Shown: positions 48,126 to 56,905 of the stretch, piece by piece | Layout: every line of letters begins with the position of its first letter | How positions within the stretch are numbered: position 1 is the stretch's first letter | Assembly (NCBI GenBank): GCA_002434305.1 | Contig: DJJU01000009.1 | Span: 1-64,000, forward strand | Reading direction: 5' to 3' | Origin: Alicycliphilus sp. UBA6560 | GTDB taxonomy: Bacteria; Pseudomonadota; Gammaproteobacteria; Burkholderiales; Burkholderiaceae_C | DNA length: 64,000 bases | Program-made: the position numbers and the translations under genes | Notes under the pieces: generated by a model | What the model was told of the DNA's origin: nothing | Databases searched by the model: none | The model's input: only the letters and a program-made list of their open reading frames with translations

Positions 48126-48178
48126 AAAAACTATAGCTGCCCACGCTGACCCGATAAGGGCTGGAGCCGGAAAATGCC
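48126..48178 (+). repeat. Dispersed palindromic repeat, copy 3
   Basis: This copy contains ATAGCTGCCCACGCTGACC, then AAGGGCTGGAGCC and AAAATGCCTGAAATG. It lies between the FKBP gene (which starts at 48102) and the HxlR gene (which ends at 48195). Confidence 0.7.
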
Positions 48179-48194
48179 TGAAATGCCGGACGGC

Positions 48195-48503
48195 TCAGGC
48201 CTTGCGGGTGCGCGCGGCGGACCAGCGCGTGGCGAAGGCCTGCACGTCCGACAGGCGCTTGAGCAGGTCCTGGCCGACGGCCGTCACGGTGTAGCCGTCA
48301 CTGCCGTGGTCCAGCAGGCCGGCTTCGCGCAGCTCCTTGATGCGGGTGTTCAGCGTGTTGGGCGTGATGCCGCCCACGCTGTCTTGCAGCAGGCGGAAGG
48401 TCTGCGGATGGCCGTCGCGCAGTGCCCACAGCACGCGCAGCGCGTAGCGGCATTCGAGCTTCTCGAAGAGCTGGTTGACGGCGGCGTTTTCCTTGGAGCT
48501 CAT
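48195..48503 (-). CDS. HxlR-type winged-helix regulator
   Basis: A 102-residue winged-helix protein. RYALRVLWALRDGHPQTFRL is followed by the recognition helix region GGITPNTLNTRIKELREAG and a wing, as in HxlR/MarR-like regulators. I chose ATG 48503 (MSSKENAAVN). An upstream in-frame start adds nine residues. The ligand and targets are unknown. Confidence 0.82.
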   Translation of the reverse strand: MSSKENAAVNQLFEKLECRYALRVLWALRDGHPQTFRLLQDSVGGITPNTLNTRIKELREAGLLDHGSDGYTVTAVGQDLLKRLSDVQAFATRWSAARTRKA

Positions 48504-48657
48504 GAACGCTTCTCCTATTCGCTGTTGCAAAAAAGGGGCCGCGAAGCACCGGCCCGGATGGTTTTGGACTATAGCCGGGAAATTCTTTTGCTACAAGTTT
48601 AATAGCTCGAAAGCGCCAGGGAGTATGCGTCTGCCTGCCAAAAGCGCGCAAAGTGCT

Positions 48658-50622
48658 TCAGGCTGTTGCCGGCGTGCCACGGGCCGGCCCGCGCTGCAGC
48701 GGCAGCCACAGCGTGAACACCGTGCCGTGCGCCTGAGGGGCCCAGTCGCAGCGCGCGTCCAGGGCGCGGGCGCGGGCGCGCACGTTGCCCAGGCCCCGGC
48801 GGCCGGGGGGCAGGGCGGTGGGGGGCGTGAAGGGGCGGCCGTCGTCGCGCACGCAGACATGCACGCCGGGGGCGCCGCCGCAGGCGGCTTCGGCGGTGGA
48901 TACGGTGATGGCCGTCGCCCCGCTGTGCTTGACGATGTTCGTGAGCACCTCCTGCAGGATGCGCAGCACGTGCAGGGCGCTTTGCGCGTCCAGCCAGGGC
49001 AGGGGGGGCACTTCGCGGGTGCGCCAGTGCAGGGCGATGCCGGCCTCGCCCAGGCGCTGTTCCAGGCGAAAGCGCAGGCCTGCCAGCAGGGCCAGCAGGT
49101 CGGCGTCCACGGGTTCGAGCGAGTCGATGGAGATCTTCAGGTCGTCGATGCACTCCTTGAGCACCTGCGCCACGTCCACCTCGGCCTGCCCGTGTTGCAC
49201 CACCCGCAGCGCGCTCATCAGCGACGAGCCCACGCCGTCGTGCATCTCGCGCATCAGGCGCTGGCGCTCGTGCATCAGCGTCTGCTCGCGCTCGGCGGCG
49301 CGCAGGCGTTCATGGGTGCGACCCAGCTCGCGCTCCTGCTCGGCCAGGCGCTCGGCCAGCACGGCGCGGGCGTGCTCGGCCTCGCTGGCCGCCCGCTGGT
49401 AGCGCTGAAAGGCGGCTGCCAGGAACATGGCGATCACGCCTGCGTAGAGGTAGGGCGTGGCATAGATGTGCTCCACGCTCACCCGGAAGCTCTGCATGGC
49501 CAGGTCGTGCAGCCACTGCGGGAACAGCAGCACCATCAGCGCCGCCATCAGCACGTGCGGCCAGGCGCGCAGGCGCCAGGCGCCCGCCACGGCCGCGCCT
49601 ACCAGCGGCAGCGCGGCGGGGATCTGCGCCAGCCGCACCAGCGGCAGGAAGGCGCCCAGGGGCGGGCTCCACAGCGGCAGCAGCGCCAGCGCGGCGATGG
49701 CCACATACACCACCAGCGCGCGCGACAGCCGCGGGTAGCGCCGGCCCTGCAGGCGGCACAGCAGCAGGAAGGCGCAGGTCGACGCGCTCAGCGAGCCGGC
49801 CATGGTCAGCCAGGTGAACCAGCTGTCGTCCAGGCCGAAGCCCTCGGCATCGACCAGGAACAGGCTGGTGCCGAACACGTGCGAGAGCGACATCAGAAAG
49901 AACAGCAGGTAGCCCGTCTCGCCCTGGCGCCGGCGTGCCAGCCACACGGCCAGCGCCAGCACGCCCAGCACCAGGTTGGCGCCGCGTACATAGGCCAGCA
50001 GGTCGCTTTGCAGCAGGCTGCGCAGGCGCCAGCTGGTGCGCAGCTCCTCGGCCGGACCGGCCCACAGGGACGACAGCGCGCCGCCCGCGCCCCGCGCTCC
50101 GGCCATGCGCACGTGCACCGTGAGCGGCTGGCCTGGGCGCACGTCGCCGCCCAGGTCCAGCCATACGGGCTGGTTGAAGCTGACCAGCACCCGGCTGCCG
50201 CGCGACTGCCAGGCCAGTCGTCCGTCCACATAGACCGCCGCGTTGCCCAGCGTGTGCCAGCGAGGGATATAGAGGCGCGACCCCTGCGGCGTGGGGGCCA
50301 GCGCGCTGGCTGGCACCTGCATGCGCAGCCACCAGACCTGGGGCGGTGTGCCGTCGCCGGGTGTGGCCGAGGGGGTGCGGCGCTCTCGCGCGGCCGGCAG
50401 CGCCACGGTCTGCCAGGGCGTGGCGGGGTCCAGCACGCCGTCGTGCGCCGCGGCCAGCGAGGCCGGCGGTGCCCAGGCCGTGCTGGGCGACTGCCAGGCC
50501 TGCGCCTCGGACAGGTGGACAGCCGTCGCCTGGGAGGAGATGCAATACGCTATTGAAAAAATAGCTGCCAGCGCTTGCCACACAAGCGCTAAAAGCTGAT
50601 TTGGCTTGTATTTTTGCGTCAC
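48658..50622 (-). CDS. Sensor histidine kinase with 7TM-DISM-like sensor (NarX/LiaS class)
   Basis: A 654-residue kinase. The N-terminal membrane segment (about 8-28) leads into a periplasmic beta domain (about 30-195). About seven membrane helices (about 200-395) resemble 7TMR-DISM sensors. A coiled coil (about 400-450) and the HisKA_3 box with HDGVGSSL (near 468-475) follow, then a compact HATPase. It overlaps the response-regulator gene by four bases. The N-terminal segment is encoded by a copy of the dispersed palindromic repeat. The signal is unknown. Confidence 0.85.
   Translation of the reverse strand: MTQKYKPNQLLALVWQALAAIFSIAYCISSQATAVHLSEAQAWQSPSTAWAPPASLAAAHDGVLDPATPWQTVALPAARERRTPSATPGDGTPPQVWWLRMQVPASALAPTPQGSRLYIPRWHTLGNAAVYVDGRLAWQSRGSRVLVSFNQPVWLDLGGDVRPGQPLTVHVRMAGARGAGGALSSLWAGPAEELRTSWRLRSLLQSDLLAYVRGANLVLGVLALAVWLARRRQGETGYLLFFLMSLSHVFGTSLFLVDAEGFGLDDSWFTWLTMAGSLSASTCAFLLLCRLQGRRYPRLSRALVVYVAIAALALLPLWSPPLGAFLPLVRLAQIPAALPLVGAAVAGAWRLRAWPHVLMAALMVLLFPQWLHDLAMQSFRVSVEHIYATPYLYAGVIAMFLAAAFQRYQRAASEAEHARAVLAERLAEQERELGRTHERLRAAEREQTLMHERQRLMREMHDGVGSSLMSALRVVQHGQAEVDVAQVLKECIDDLKISIDSLEPVDADLLALLAGLRFRLEQRLGEAGIALHWRTREVPPLPWLDAQSALHVLRILQEVLTNIVKHSGATAITVSTAEAACGGAPGVHVCVRDDGRPFTPPTALPPGRRGLGNVRARARALDARCDWAPQAHGTVFTLWLPLQRGPARGTPATA
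50548..50608 (+). repeat. Dispersed palindromic repeat, copy 5, inside kinase gene
   Basis: This copy contains ATAGCTGCCAGCGCTTGCC, then ACAAGCGCT and a tail ending in TTTGGCTTG. It lies wholly within the first 25 codons of the sensor kinase gene. Confidence 0.75.
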
Positions 50623-51305
50623 TCCAGCCAGCCCTGGCGCAGCGCGGCCGAGACCGCCTCGGCCCGCGTGCTGACCTGCAGCTTGGCGTACACACGCCGC
50701 ACGAAAGTGCGCACCGTGTGGCGCGACACGCCCATGGCCTGGGCCACTTCGTCGAGTGTGTGGCCGCGCGCCACCATGCGCAGCAGCTCGGCCTCGCGGG
50801 CCGAGGGCGCGGCATCCGGCGCGGCAGCAGCGGGCTGGGCGGGCGGCGGCACGGCTCCGGAGGCTTGGCCCGGGCTGACCGCCCGCAGCAGCAGCTTGCG
50901 CGCCACTAGCGGGTTGATGGGACTGCCGCCCGCGTGCAGGCTGCGCACCTCCTGCAGCACGGCCTGGGGCGGCAGGTCTTTCAGCAGGTAGCCCATGGCG
51001 CCGGCCTCAATGGCGCCCAGCACGTGTGCCTCATCGCCAAAGATGGTGCTGACCATCGCCGCCGCCTGCGGCCAGCGCCGGCGCAGCGCGGCCAGCACGT
51101 CCAGGCCGCTGCCGTCGGGCAGGCCCAGGTCGAGCAGCAGCACGTCCAGCGGGAGGTCGTCCTGCAGCCGTTCCAGTGCTTCGGAGCGGCTGGCAGCCAG
51201 CCACTGCACGCGCATGTCGGGCGCGGCCTGCAGCGCATGCGCCAGCGCCGTGCGACAGGCGCCGTCGTCCTCCACCACGGCCACGCGGATGGTCTCTTGG
51301 GTCAT
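50619..51305 (-). CDS. LuxR/NarL-type response regulator
   Basis: A 228-residue response regulator. The receiver has the phosphoacceptor Asp in VLLLDLGLPDGSG (near 60) and the Lys of GYLLKDL. A Pro/Ala-rich linker (about 145-165) leads to a LuxR-type HTH (LLRMVARGHTLDEVAQAMGV, SRHTVRTFVRRVYAKL). It pairs with the kinase gene that overlaps its end. ATG 51305 is preferred over an upstream in-frame start that lacks similarity. Confidence 0.9.
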   Translation of the reverse strand: MTQETIRVAVVEDDGACRTALAHALQAAPDMRVQWLAASRSEALERLQDDLPLDVLLLDLGLPDGSGLDVLAALRRRWPQAAAMVSTIFGDEAHVLGAIEAGAMGYLLKDLPPQAVLQEVRSLHAGGSPINPLVARKLLLRAVSPGQASGAVPPPAQPAAAAPDAAPSAREAELLRMVARGHTLDEVAQAMGVSRHTVRTFVRRVYAKLQVSTRAEAVSAALRQGWLE

Positions 51306-51418
51306 GCGTCCGATGCTGCCACAGCGCCCGAGGTGCGCCATGTCGCCCGAAAGGGGGACAGACAGGGGTAGGGACGCTGCGTAGTCTTGCCCTGCGTCAA
51401 GACCTTGCCGTTCGTTTC

Positions 51419-51474
51419 AAAGTGTTTTCGACCTCCAGCGCTTGATGGACAAGCGCAAACAGCTATCAAATATG
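51419..51474 (-). repeat. Dispersed palindromic repeat, copy 6
   Basis: On the minus strand it contains ATAGCTGTTTGCGCTTGTCC, then ATCAAGCGCTGGAGG. It runs into the start codon region of the IPTL-CTERM gene. Confidence 0.75.
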
Positions 51475-53463
51475 AAGCAACTAAGAATGTTCGCAATCCT
51501 GGCCGTCAGCCTGGTTTTGTCCATTGCCGCCGCCCAGGCGCAAACCGTGGTGCTCGACGAATCGTTCGGTAGCCCGGACACCACCAGCGCCCAGCCCTGT
51601 CCGCTGCTGCCCACCGGCTGGGCGCAGTTCAACGCCGACGGCAACGCCACGGAACCCGTCGTCGGCATCTGGCCCTGGCCTGCGGGCAACCCTGGCTGGG
51701 TCAACTGGCCCATGGGCTATCAGCAGTCGCCCACCTGGCCCATATACGCGGAGAGCTGCGCGCCGATGTCCAGCGCGAGGCTGAACCCCACCGGGCAGGC
51801 CGCCGACCGCTGGCTCGCCACGCCCGCCGTCACTGTGCCCGCAGGCGCGAAGCTGCGCTTCGTCACCAAAGGCGTAGACCGCTACGAGGTGCGCTGGAGC
51901 AGCGTGGCCACCAGCCCCGCCGCCATGTTGGCCGATGCCGACGCCACCGTGCTGCTGAGCGTGCCCACCGACGAGCGCGGCGAGCGGCTGGCCACGCGTG
52001 AGATCGACCTGACCGCGCTGGCCGGCAAAACCGGCCACATCGCCTTCCGCAACATCGACACCGACGGCTTCTGGCTGTCCGTGCAGCGCGTCTGGGTGGG
52101 CGTGCCTGCCGCCAACGAACACCCCATCACCGCCACCGTCACGCCCACCGACGGTTCGGGCGGTGTGCTGAGCTGCCCCAGCGGTGCCGCGCCCGGCAGT
52201 TCGGCCACGTGCACCGCATTTCCCAACCCCGGCTACACCTTCCACCACGCGCAAGGCATTGGCGGCTGCAACCAGCCCAGCGACACGCTCGGCCCCAACA
52301 ACGACCTTTGCACCATGGGCAACGTGCAAGGCCCGCGCACGCTGACGGCTACCTTCGTACCCTACATGCCGCCGCCCACCGACATTACCGCTACCCCAGA
52401 CGGCACGGGCAACGTCACCATCGGCTGGACGCCGCCCGACACCCTGCTGCCCATCGGGCAATACGACATCAGCCTGGTTCCCCTACCTATAGATCCCATG
52501 GGCGCACTGGTTGCCACCTGCCCCAACCCCACCCCTGGCACCAACGACATCACCAGCTGCACCGTGGCCGGCTACCAGACCGACACCGCCTATGTACTGA
52601 ACATGCACGTGTCCGACGAACATCAATGGGGCTTCGTCGGCCACGCCGTAGATCTGGGCCGGCACGCCCTGGTGCAGCTCTCCACCGTCAACCTTCCCGG
52701 CAGCGGCCAAGCCACGCTGCTCAGCGCCGCCTCGCCCATGCCCGTCTTCTCCAGCGGCAGCGGCCTGCCCGCAGGTTGCACCGTCGGCGGCCTGCCCGCC
52801 GTGCAAACGCCCGACACCACCGCGCTGGCCGGCGCGGGCGCCCCTGCGGGCAGCACCGCGCCGTTGGGCGCGCTACAACTGAACCTCAGTGGCTGCGAAG
52901 GTCAGACGGTGCAGCTCGACATCACCTACCCCGTAGGCGCGCTGACCGGCAAGCAAGCCTGGGTGCAGAACGGCCCTGGCTGGCAGCAGCAGGGCAGCAT
53001 CGGCGGCGACACGCTGCGCTACCAGTTCACTAGTGCGGCGGGCGGTGGCGGCGCCATCACCGCCACCGTGGCACCTTTGGACGTGCCTCCCCCCATCGCC
53101 ACCTACACCATTGGCGGCAGCGTCAGCGGCCTGACAGACGCCGGTCTGGTGCTGCAGAACAACGGCGGCGACAACCTGTCGGTGTCCGCCAACGGCAGCT
53201 TCACCTTCGCCACGCCTGTAGCCCAGGGCGGCGCCTACGCCGTCGGCGTGCTGGCGCAACCCACGGGCCAGACCTGCACCGTGACGAACGGCAGCGGCAC
53301 TGCCAATGCCGACGTGACCAGTGTGCAGGTGGACTGCCGGGCCCAGGCCGGCCCTGGTCCGGGCCCCGGCGGCGTGCAGGCCATTCCCACGCTCTCGACC
53401 TGGGGCCTGCTGCTGCTGTCCGCTCTGCTGGGGGCGTTCGCCCTGCGTCGCAGGGTTGAATAA
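51472..53463 (+). CDS. IPTL-CTERM sorting-domain surface protein
   Basis: A 663-residue exported protein. It has a signal peptide (cleavage near AAAQAQ, residue 24), then a jelly-roll-like region (about 25-200). Cys-containing repeats and a fibronectin-like segment (PPTDITATPDGTGNVTIGWT near 310) follow. The C-terminal sorting tail is IPTLSTWGLLLLSALLG followed by RRR. That tail is the signal recognised by the exosortase XrtH. I chose ATG 51472, which starts the signal peptide. An in-frame ATG at 51445 lies in the repeat. The function is unknown, and surface attachment is inferred. Confidence 0.88.
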   Translation: MKQLRMFAILAVSLVLSIAAAQAQTVVLDESFGSPDTTSAQPCPLLPTGWAQFNADGNATEPVVGIWPWPAGNPGWVNWPMGYQQSPTWPIYAESCAPMSSARLNPTGQAADRWLATPAVTVPAGAKLRFVTKGVDRYEVRWSSVATSPAAMLADADATVLLSVPTDERGERLATREIDLTALAGKTGHIAFRNIDTDGFWLSVQRVWVGVPAANEHPITATVTPTDGSGGVLSCPSGAAPGSSATCTAFPNPGYTFHHAQGIGGCNQPSDTLGPNNDLCTMGNVQGPRTLTATFVPYMPPPTDITATPDGTGNVTIGWTPPDTLLPIGQYDISLVPLPIDPMGALVATCPNPTPGTNDITSCTVAGYQTDTAYVLNMHVSDEHQWGFVGHAVDLGRHALVQLSTVNLPGSGQATLLSAASPMPVFSSGSGLPAGCTVGGLPAVQTPDTTALAGAGAPAGSTAPLGALQLNLSGCEGQTVQLDITYPVGALTGKQAWVQNGPGWQQQGSIGGDTLRYQFTSAAGGGGAITATVAPLDVPPPIATYTIGGSVSGLTDAGLVLQNNGGDNLSVSANGSFTFATPVAQGGAYAVGVLAQPTGQTCTVTNGSGTANADVTSVQVDCRAQAGPGPGPGGVQAIPTLSTWGLLLLSALLGAFALRRRVE

Positions 53464-53464
53464 A

Positions 53465-53519
53465 GGTACTTTTTTGGCCCGTAACGCTTGCCAGGTAAGC
53501 GTGGGCAGCTATGAAAAAA
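53465..53519 (-). repeat. Dispersed palindromic repeat, copy 7
   Basis: On the minus strand it reads ATAGCTGCCCACGCTTACC, then TGGCAAGCGTTACGGGCC and AAAAAAGTACC. It starts one base after the IPTL-CTERM stop codon. Confidence 0.75.
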
Positions 53520-53583
53520 GGAGCGGGCTGGCGATCCGTCGGCGCGGGCTTCGGGGGATTCGCTTGGCGGACTCTCACGCTCC

Positions 53584-53810
53584 ATGGACCCCCGGCATCT
53601 GCCTCTGCCCCCACCCTGCCGCTGGCTGGCATGCGCGGGGTTGAATTCACGCAGAGGGTCATGCGTCCGAGGCGCGATATGGTGCTGGTCGACCCGGCCG
53701 CCGAGGTCATCAAGATCGCGCCATAGACGGCGACCGCACGCGCCACCTGCGGCGCGCGCGCTGGCTTCCCCCATCTTCAACTGCGACAGCACGAGCATTG
53801 CCATGATCGC
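53584..53810 (+). pseudogene. Decayed fragment of a CoA-transferase gene
   Basis: This stretch aligns along its length with the first 230 bp of the intact CoA-transferase gene at 55637: LPLAGMRGVEFT, VMRP, MVLVDPAAEVIKI and DGDRTR all correspond. It contains an in-frame TAG at 53724-53726, small indels and many substitutions, and stops abruptly near 53810. It is a non-functional partial duplicate in the same orientation, about 2 kb upstream of the original. Confidence 0.85.
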
Positions 53811-53947
53811 GCTCCTGGGGCAGGCGTGCCTCCGGGCCACCAGGTTCTTTGGCGCCGTGCCCGAGGCGTCGGGGGAATCCACGCTGTGGGTGGTGTGGGC
53901 GCGCCATCCGGCGCAGCGCAGCTTGGCCTGCGCGCGCTCGGGCTGGA

Positions 53948-55531
53948 TCAGTTCGTGAAAGCCCTGACGCATCGGTATCGCCGGGACTCGATTTTCGCGG
54001 CATCTCCCAGTCCCCCCGAGGGGGCCTGAATTGTCCTGGCGTCAGCGATACCGAGCTGCTGCGAAGTCCAGTAGTACGAATTCTGGAAATTGCCGAAATC
54101 GCAAGGCGTGGCGCTGTTGGAGCACAGCGCGGCCACGGCCGCCACCAGCTCGTCGGAGGCCGGAAGGTACCAGTCGGCGCCGGTGGCCCGGCATTGCTGG
54201 GCGGCGCACCTGGCGGGGTTCCCGGTGCACGACGCATTGGCCACGATGGCGCTGGTATTGGCCGCTCCGTCGCTGGCGCTGTCCGCGCCCGGGATGTCGG
54301 CGAACGCGCCGATCCAGGAGCCCGGCGACGGATCCGTGGTGCCGACCACCTTGCCCCCGCCGCCGCCGGCCTCGAACACCAGCCCGCCCAGGTGCGAGAA
54401 CGCCACCAGCGTGCCCGGGCTGTTCGCTGTGTTGCTGCCGGCGATGGTGACGGTGGCGGGCGCGTAGGGTGTGCTGGAGGTAAGCAGCAGCGTGCAGCTC
54501 GTGCCCGGTGCCACGCTGGCGCAGCCGCTGGCGTCCACCACCACGTCGGGGGCTGCACTCTTGTCGGACACCGTGATGCCGGTAGCGGTGACTGCGCCAT
54601 TGTTGGTGACCTCCAGCGCCAGCGGCGTGCTGTCGCCCACCGCGATGACGCGGCTTGGCTGCACTGGCCCGGTGATGGCGATGGTGGGCGCGGGCGCTAC
54701 CGTGAGGCTCACGGCGACGGTGTTCGAGTTGTCCCCGCTGATCATCACCGCCGTGGGGCCTTCGGGCGTCGCGGCGGTGAAGGTGAAGGTGCACGACGCG
54801 CCTGGCGCCAGCGTCGCGCCGCAGGTGGTGGTGGCCACGACGAGGTTGCTGCCACCGGGAATTTGAGCTGCCACGTTCTGCGCGGCCACGGGCGATCCAG
54901 CGGCGTTGGTCACGACGACGCTGGCGCTGTCGTTCACGGAGAAGATCAGCGTGGACGGCGTCACCATGCTGATGTTGGCCACCGCCTGCGCGGCCAGTGC
55001 CTTGCAAATGGCATCGACGTTGACCTGGCAGGTGGCGCCCGCCGCCAGGGGCTGCCCGGCCGCGCAATCGGCCGGGCCGCCGCTGACAGGGGGAGGCAGC
55101 ACGGGCGCCACTCCGCCAGGAAAGCAGGCAGCAAAGCCGGGTGGGGCGATGGCGGCGACGTGCAGGTCGCGTCCGCTGGCGTTCTCGAAGTGGGCGGGCT
55201 CGAAACCGTTGGCAACGGGCGTGACGGGGATGGGCAGCGTCTCTCCGCCCGGCTGCGTGAACCGCGCCAGCACCTGCGCGAGCAGCGGCTGGCCGCCCCA
55301 TTGGCTACCCGCCAGCGCCACGGCCGCCAGCAGCAGCGCCATGCGCGCGCCGCGCGGCAGGGAGCGCGCTGCCAGAACGGTGAGCAGCAGGGCCAGTGCA
55401 CCGAGCGCGAATGCGCCGCCCATGGGCACGCCGGCGATGCCGGTGGTGGTGATGGTTTGCGCCGCCGCTGGTGCGCAGGCCGTGGCGAGCAGCGCGGCGG
55501 CGCAGGCGTATCGGGCAGGCGGGCGTTTCAT
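53948..55531 (-). CDS. Midcut-by-XrtH-like exported protein with DUF1566-like C-terminus
   Basis: A 527-residue exported protein. After the signal peptide (cleavage near PAAAQT, residue 25) comes an internal sorting-like segment: GVPMGGAFALGALALLL, then LAARSLPRG (about 34-61), that is, a short motif, a membrane helix and basic residues. This is the layout of proteins called midcut-by-XrtH. Repeated CTFTF/CTLLL-type beta domains fill the middle. The last 120 residues (WYLPASDELVAAVAALC, YYWTSQQ, RCVRAF) match DUF1566. It lies tail to tail with the IPTL-CTERM gene region and probably uses the same exosortase. Confidence 0.8.
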   Translation of the reverse strand: MKRPPARYACAAALLATACAPAAAQTITTTGIAGVPMGGAFALGALALLLTVLAARSLPRGARMALLLAAVALAGSQWGGQPLLAQVLARFTQPGGETLPIPVTPVANGFEPAHFENASGRDLHVAAIAPPGFAACFPGGVAPVLPPPVSGGPADCAAGQPLAAGATCQVNVDAICKALAAQAVANISMVTPSTLIFSVNDSASVVVTNAAGSPVAAQNVAAQIPGGSNLVVATTTCGATLAPGASCTFTFTAATPEGPTAVMISGDNSNTVAVSLTVAPAPTIAITGPVQPSRVIAVGDSTPLALEVTNNGAVTATGITVSDKSAAPDVVVDASGCASVAPGTSCTLLLTSSTPYAPATVTIAGSNTANSPGTLVAFSHLGGLVFEAGGGGGKVVGTTDPSPGSWIGAFADIPGADSASDGAANTSAIVANASCTGNPARCAAQQCRATGADWYLPASDELVAAVAALCSNSATPCDFGNFQNSYYWTSQQLGIADARTIQAPSGGLGDAAKIESRRYRCVRAFTN

Positions 55532-55636
55532 GCGTGGGTCCTTGGGCGGCGAGGGGGAGGCGCCACTATATCGGCCGGTGTTACCGATGGAAACCAGCCG
55601 CGGGAGGCCTGGCTGGCTTGCCGTACCCTCGCACCC

Positions 55637-56845
55637 ATGGATTCCAACGCATCTTCTTCAGCCCCCCTGCCGCTGGCCGGCATCCGCGTGGTCGAATTCA
55701 CCCACATGGTCATGGGCCCCAGCTGCGGCATGGTGCTGGCCGACCTGGGCGCCGAGGTCATCAAGGTCGAGCCCGTGGATGGCGACCGCACACGCTACCT
55801 GCTGGGCGCGGGTGCCGGCTTCTTCCCCATGTTCAACCGCAACAAGAAGAGCATCGCCATCGACCTGCGCCGCCCCGAGGGCCTGGAGGTGGCGATCCGC
55901 CTGGCGTCGTCGGCGGACGTGGTTGCGCAGAACTTCAAGCCCGGCGTGATGGCCAAGTACGGGCTGGACTACGCGGCCCTGTCGCGCCTGAACGAGCGCC
56001 TCATCTATGTGAATCACACTGGCTTTCTGCCCGGGCCATACGAGCACCGCACGGCGCTGGACGAGGTGGTGCAGATGATGGGCGGGCTGGCCTACATGAC
56101 CGGCCGCCCGGGCGACCCGCTGCGCGCGGGCAGCAGCGTGAACGACATCATGGGTGGCATGTTCGGCGCCATCGGCGCCATGGCCGCGCTGATGCAGCGC
56201 GCGCAGACGGGCCGCGGGCAAGAGGTGGATTCCGCCCTGTTCGAGAACAACGTCTTCCTGGTCGGCCAGCACATGATGCAGTACGCCGTGACCGGCCAGC
56301 CCGCCGCGCCCATGCCCGAGCGCATCTCGTCGTGGGCGGTGTACGACGTGTTCGGCGTGAAGGACGGCGGCCAGATCTTCCTGGCCGCCGTGAGCGACGC
56401 GCAGTGGCATGCCTTCTGCGACGCGCTGGGCTTTGCCGACCTGCGTGCCGACCCGCAGTTGGCCAGCAACAACGACCGCGTGCGCGCCCGGCCCACCCTG
56501 CTGCCCGAGCTGCGCCGGCGCCTGGCGGCGTACACGGCCGAGGAGCTGGCCGCCGTCTTCGAGCGCCACGGGCTGCCATTTGCACCCATCGCCCGGCCCG
56601 AGCAGCTGTTCGACGACCCCCACCTGAACGCCACCGGCGGCCTGGCCGACATCAGCTTGCCCGACGGCGAGCGCGCTGGCCAGACGGCGCGCACCACGCT
56701 GCTGCCGCTGCGCATGGACGGCCAGCGCCTGCCCGTGCGCAGCGACCCGCCGTGTCTGGGCGAGCACACGGCGGCGTTGTTGGCAGACCTGGGCTACGCG
56801 CCCGCGCAGGTGCAGCAGCTGCGCACGGCCGCCGCGGTGGCCTGA
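55637..56845 (+). CDS. CaiB/BaiF-family (class III) CoA-transferase
   Basis: A 402-residue class III CoA-transferase. The N-terminal block LPLAGIRVVEFTHMVMGPSC is followed by DLGAEVIKVEPVDGDRTR, the FNRNKKSIAIDLRRPEG block and the GHAV-like C-terminal part. The catalytic Asp is probably in QNFKPGVMAKYGLDYAAL or shortly after. Such enzymes move CoA between carboxylic acids, and the substrate cannot be read from sequence. A decayed partial copy lies at 53584. Confidence 0.9.
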   Translation: MDSNASSSAPLPLAGIRVVEFTHMVMGPSCGMVLADLGAEVIKVEPVDGDRTRYLLGAGAGFFPMFNRNKKSIAIDLRRPEGLEVAIRLASSADVVAQNFKPGVMAKYGLDYAALSRLNERLIYVNHTGFLPGPYEHRTALDEVVQMMGGLAYMTGRPGDPLRAGSSVNDIMGGMFGAIGAMAALMQRAQTGRGQEVDSALFENNVFLVGQHMMQYAVTGQPAAPMPERISSWAVYDVFGVKDGGQIFLAAVSDAQWHAFCDALGFADLRADPQLASNNDRVRARPTLLPELRRRLAAYTAEELAAVFERHGLPFAPIARPEQLFDDPHLNATGGLADISLPDGERAGQTARTTLLPLRMDGQRLPVRSDPPCLGEHTAALLADLGYAPAQVQQLRTAAAVA

Positions 56846-56905
56846 AAAAAGGCATCTTTTCGGCCTCCAGCCCTTGCTGGGAAAGCGCGGGCAGCTATGT
56901 TTTTT
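56846..56905 (-). repeat. Dispersed palindromic repeat, copy 8
   Basis: On the minus strand it contains ATAGCTGCCCGCGCTTTCC, then AGCAAGGGCTGGAGGCC and AAAAGATGCC. It fills the gap between the converging CoA-transferase and panE genes and supplies the panE stop codon. Confidence 0.75.

Noticed and set aside
48600..48640. Further copy of the dispersed repeat
   Set aside because: Only AATAGCTC and a short GCGCC stretch match. It is too diverged to count as a member.
53849..55636. Plus-strand frame reading into the CoA-transferase gene
   Set aside because: The extension is the antisense of the midcut-like gene. The CoA-transferase domain begins at ATG 55637.
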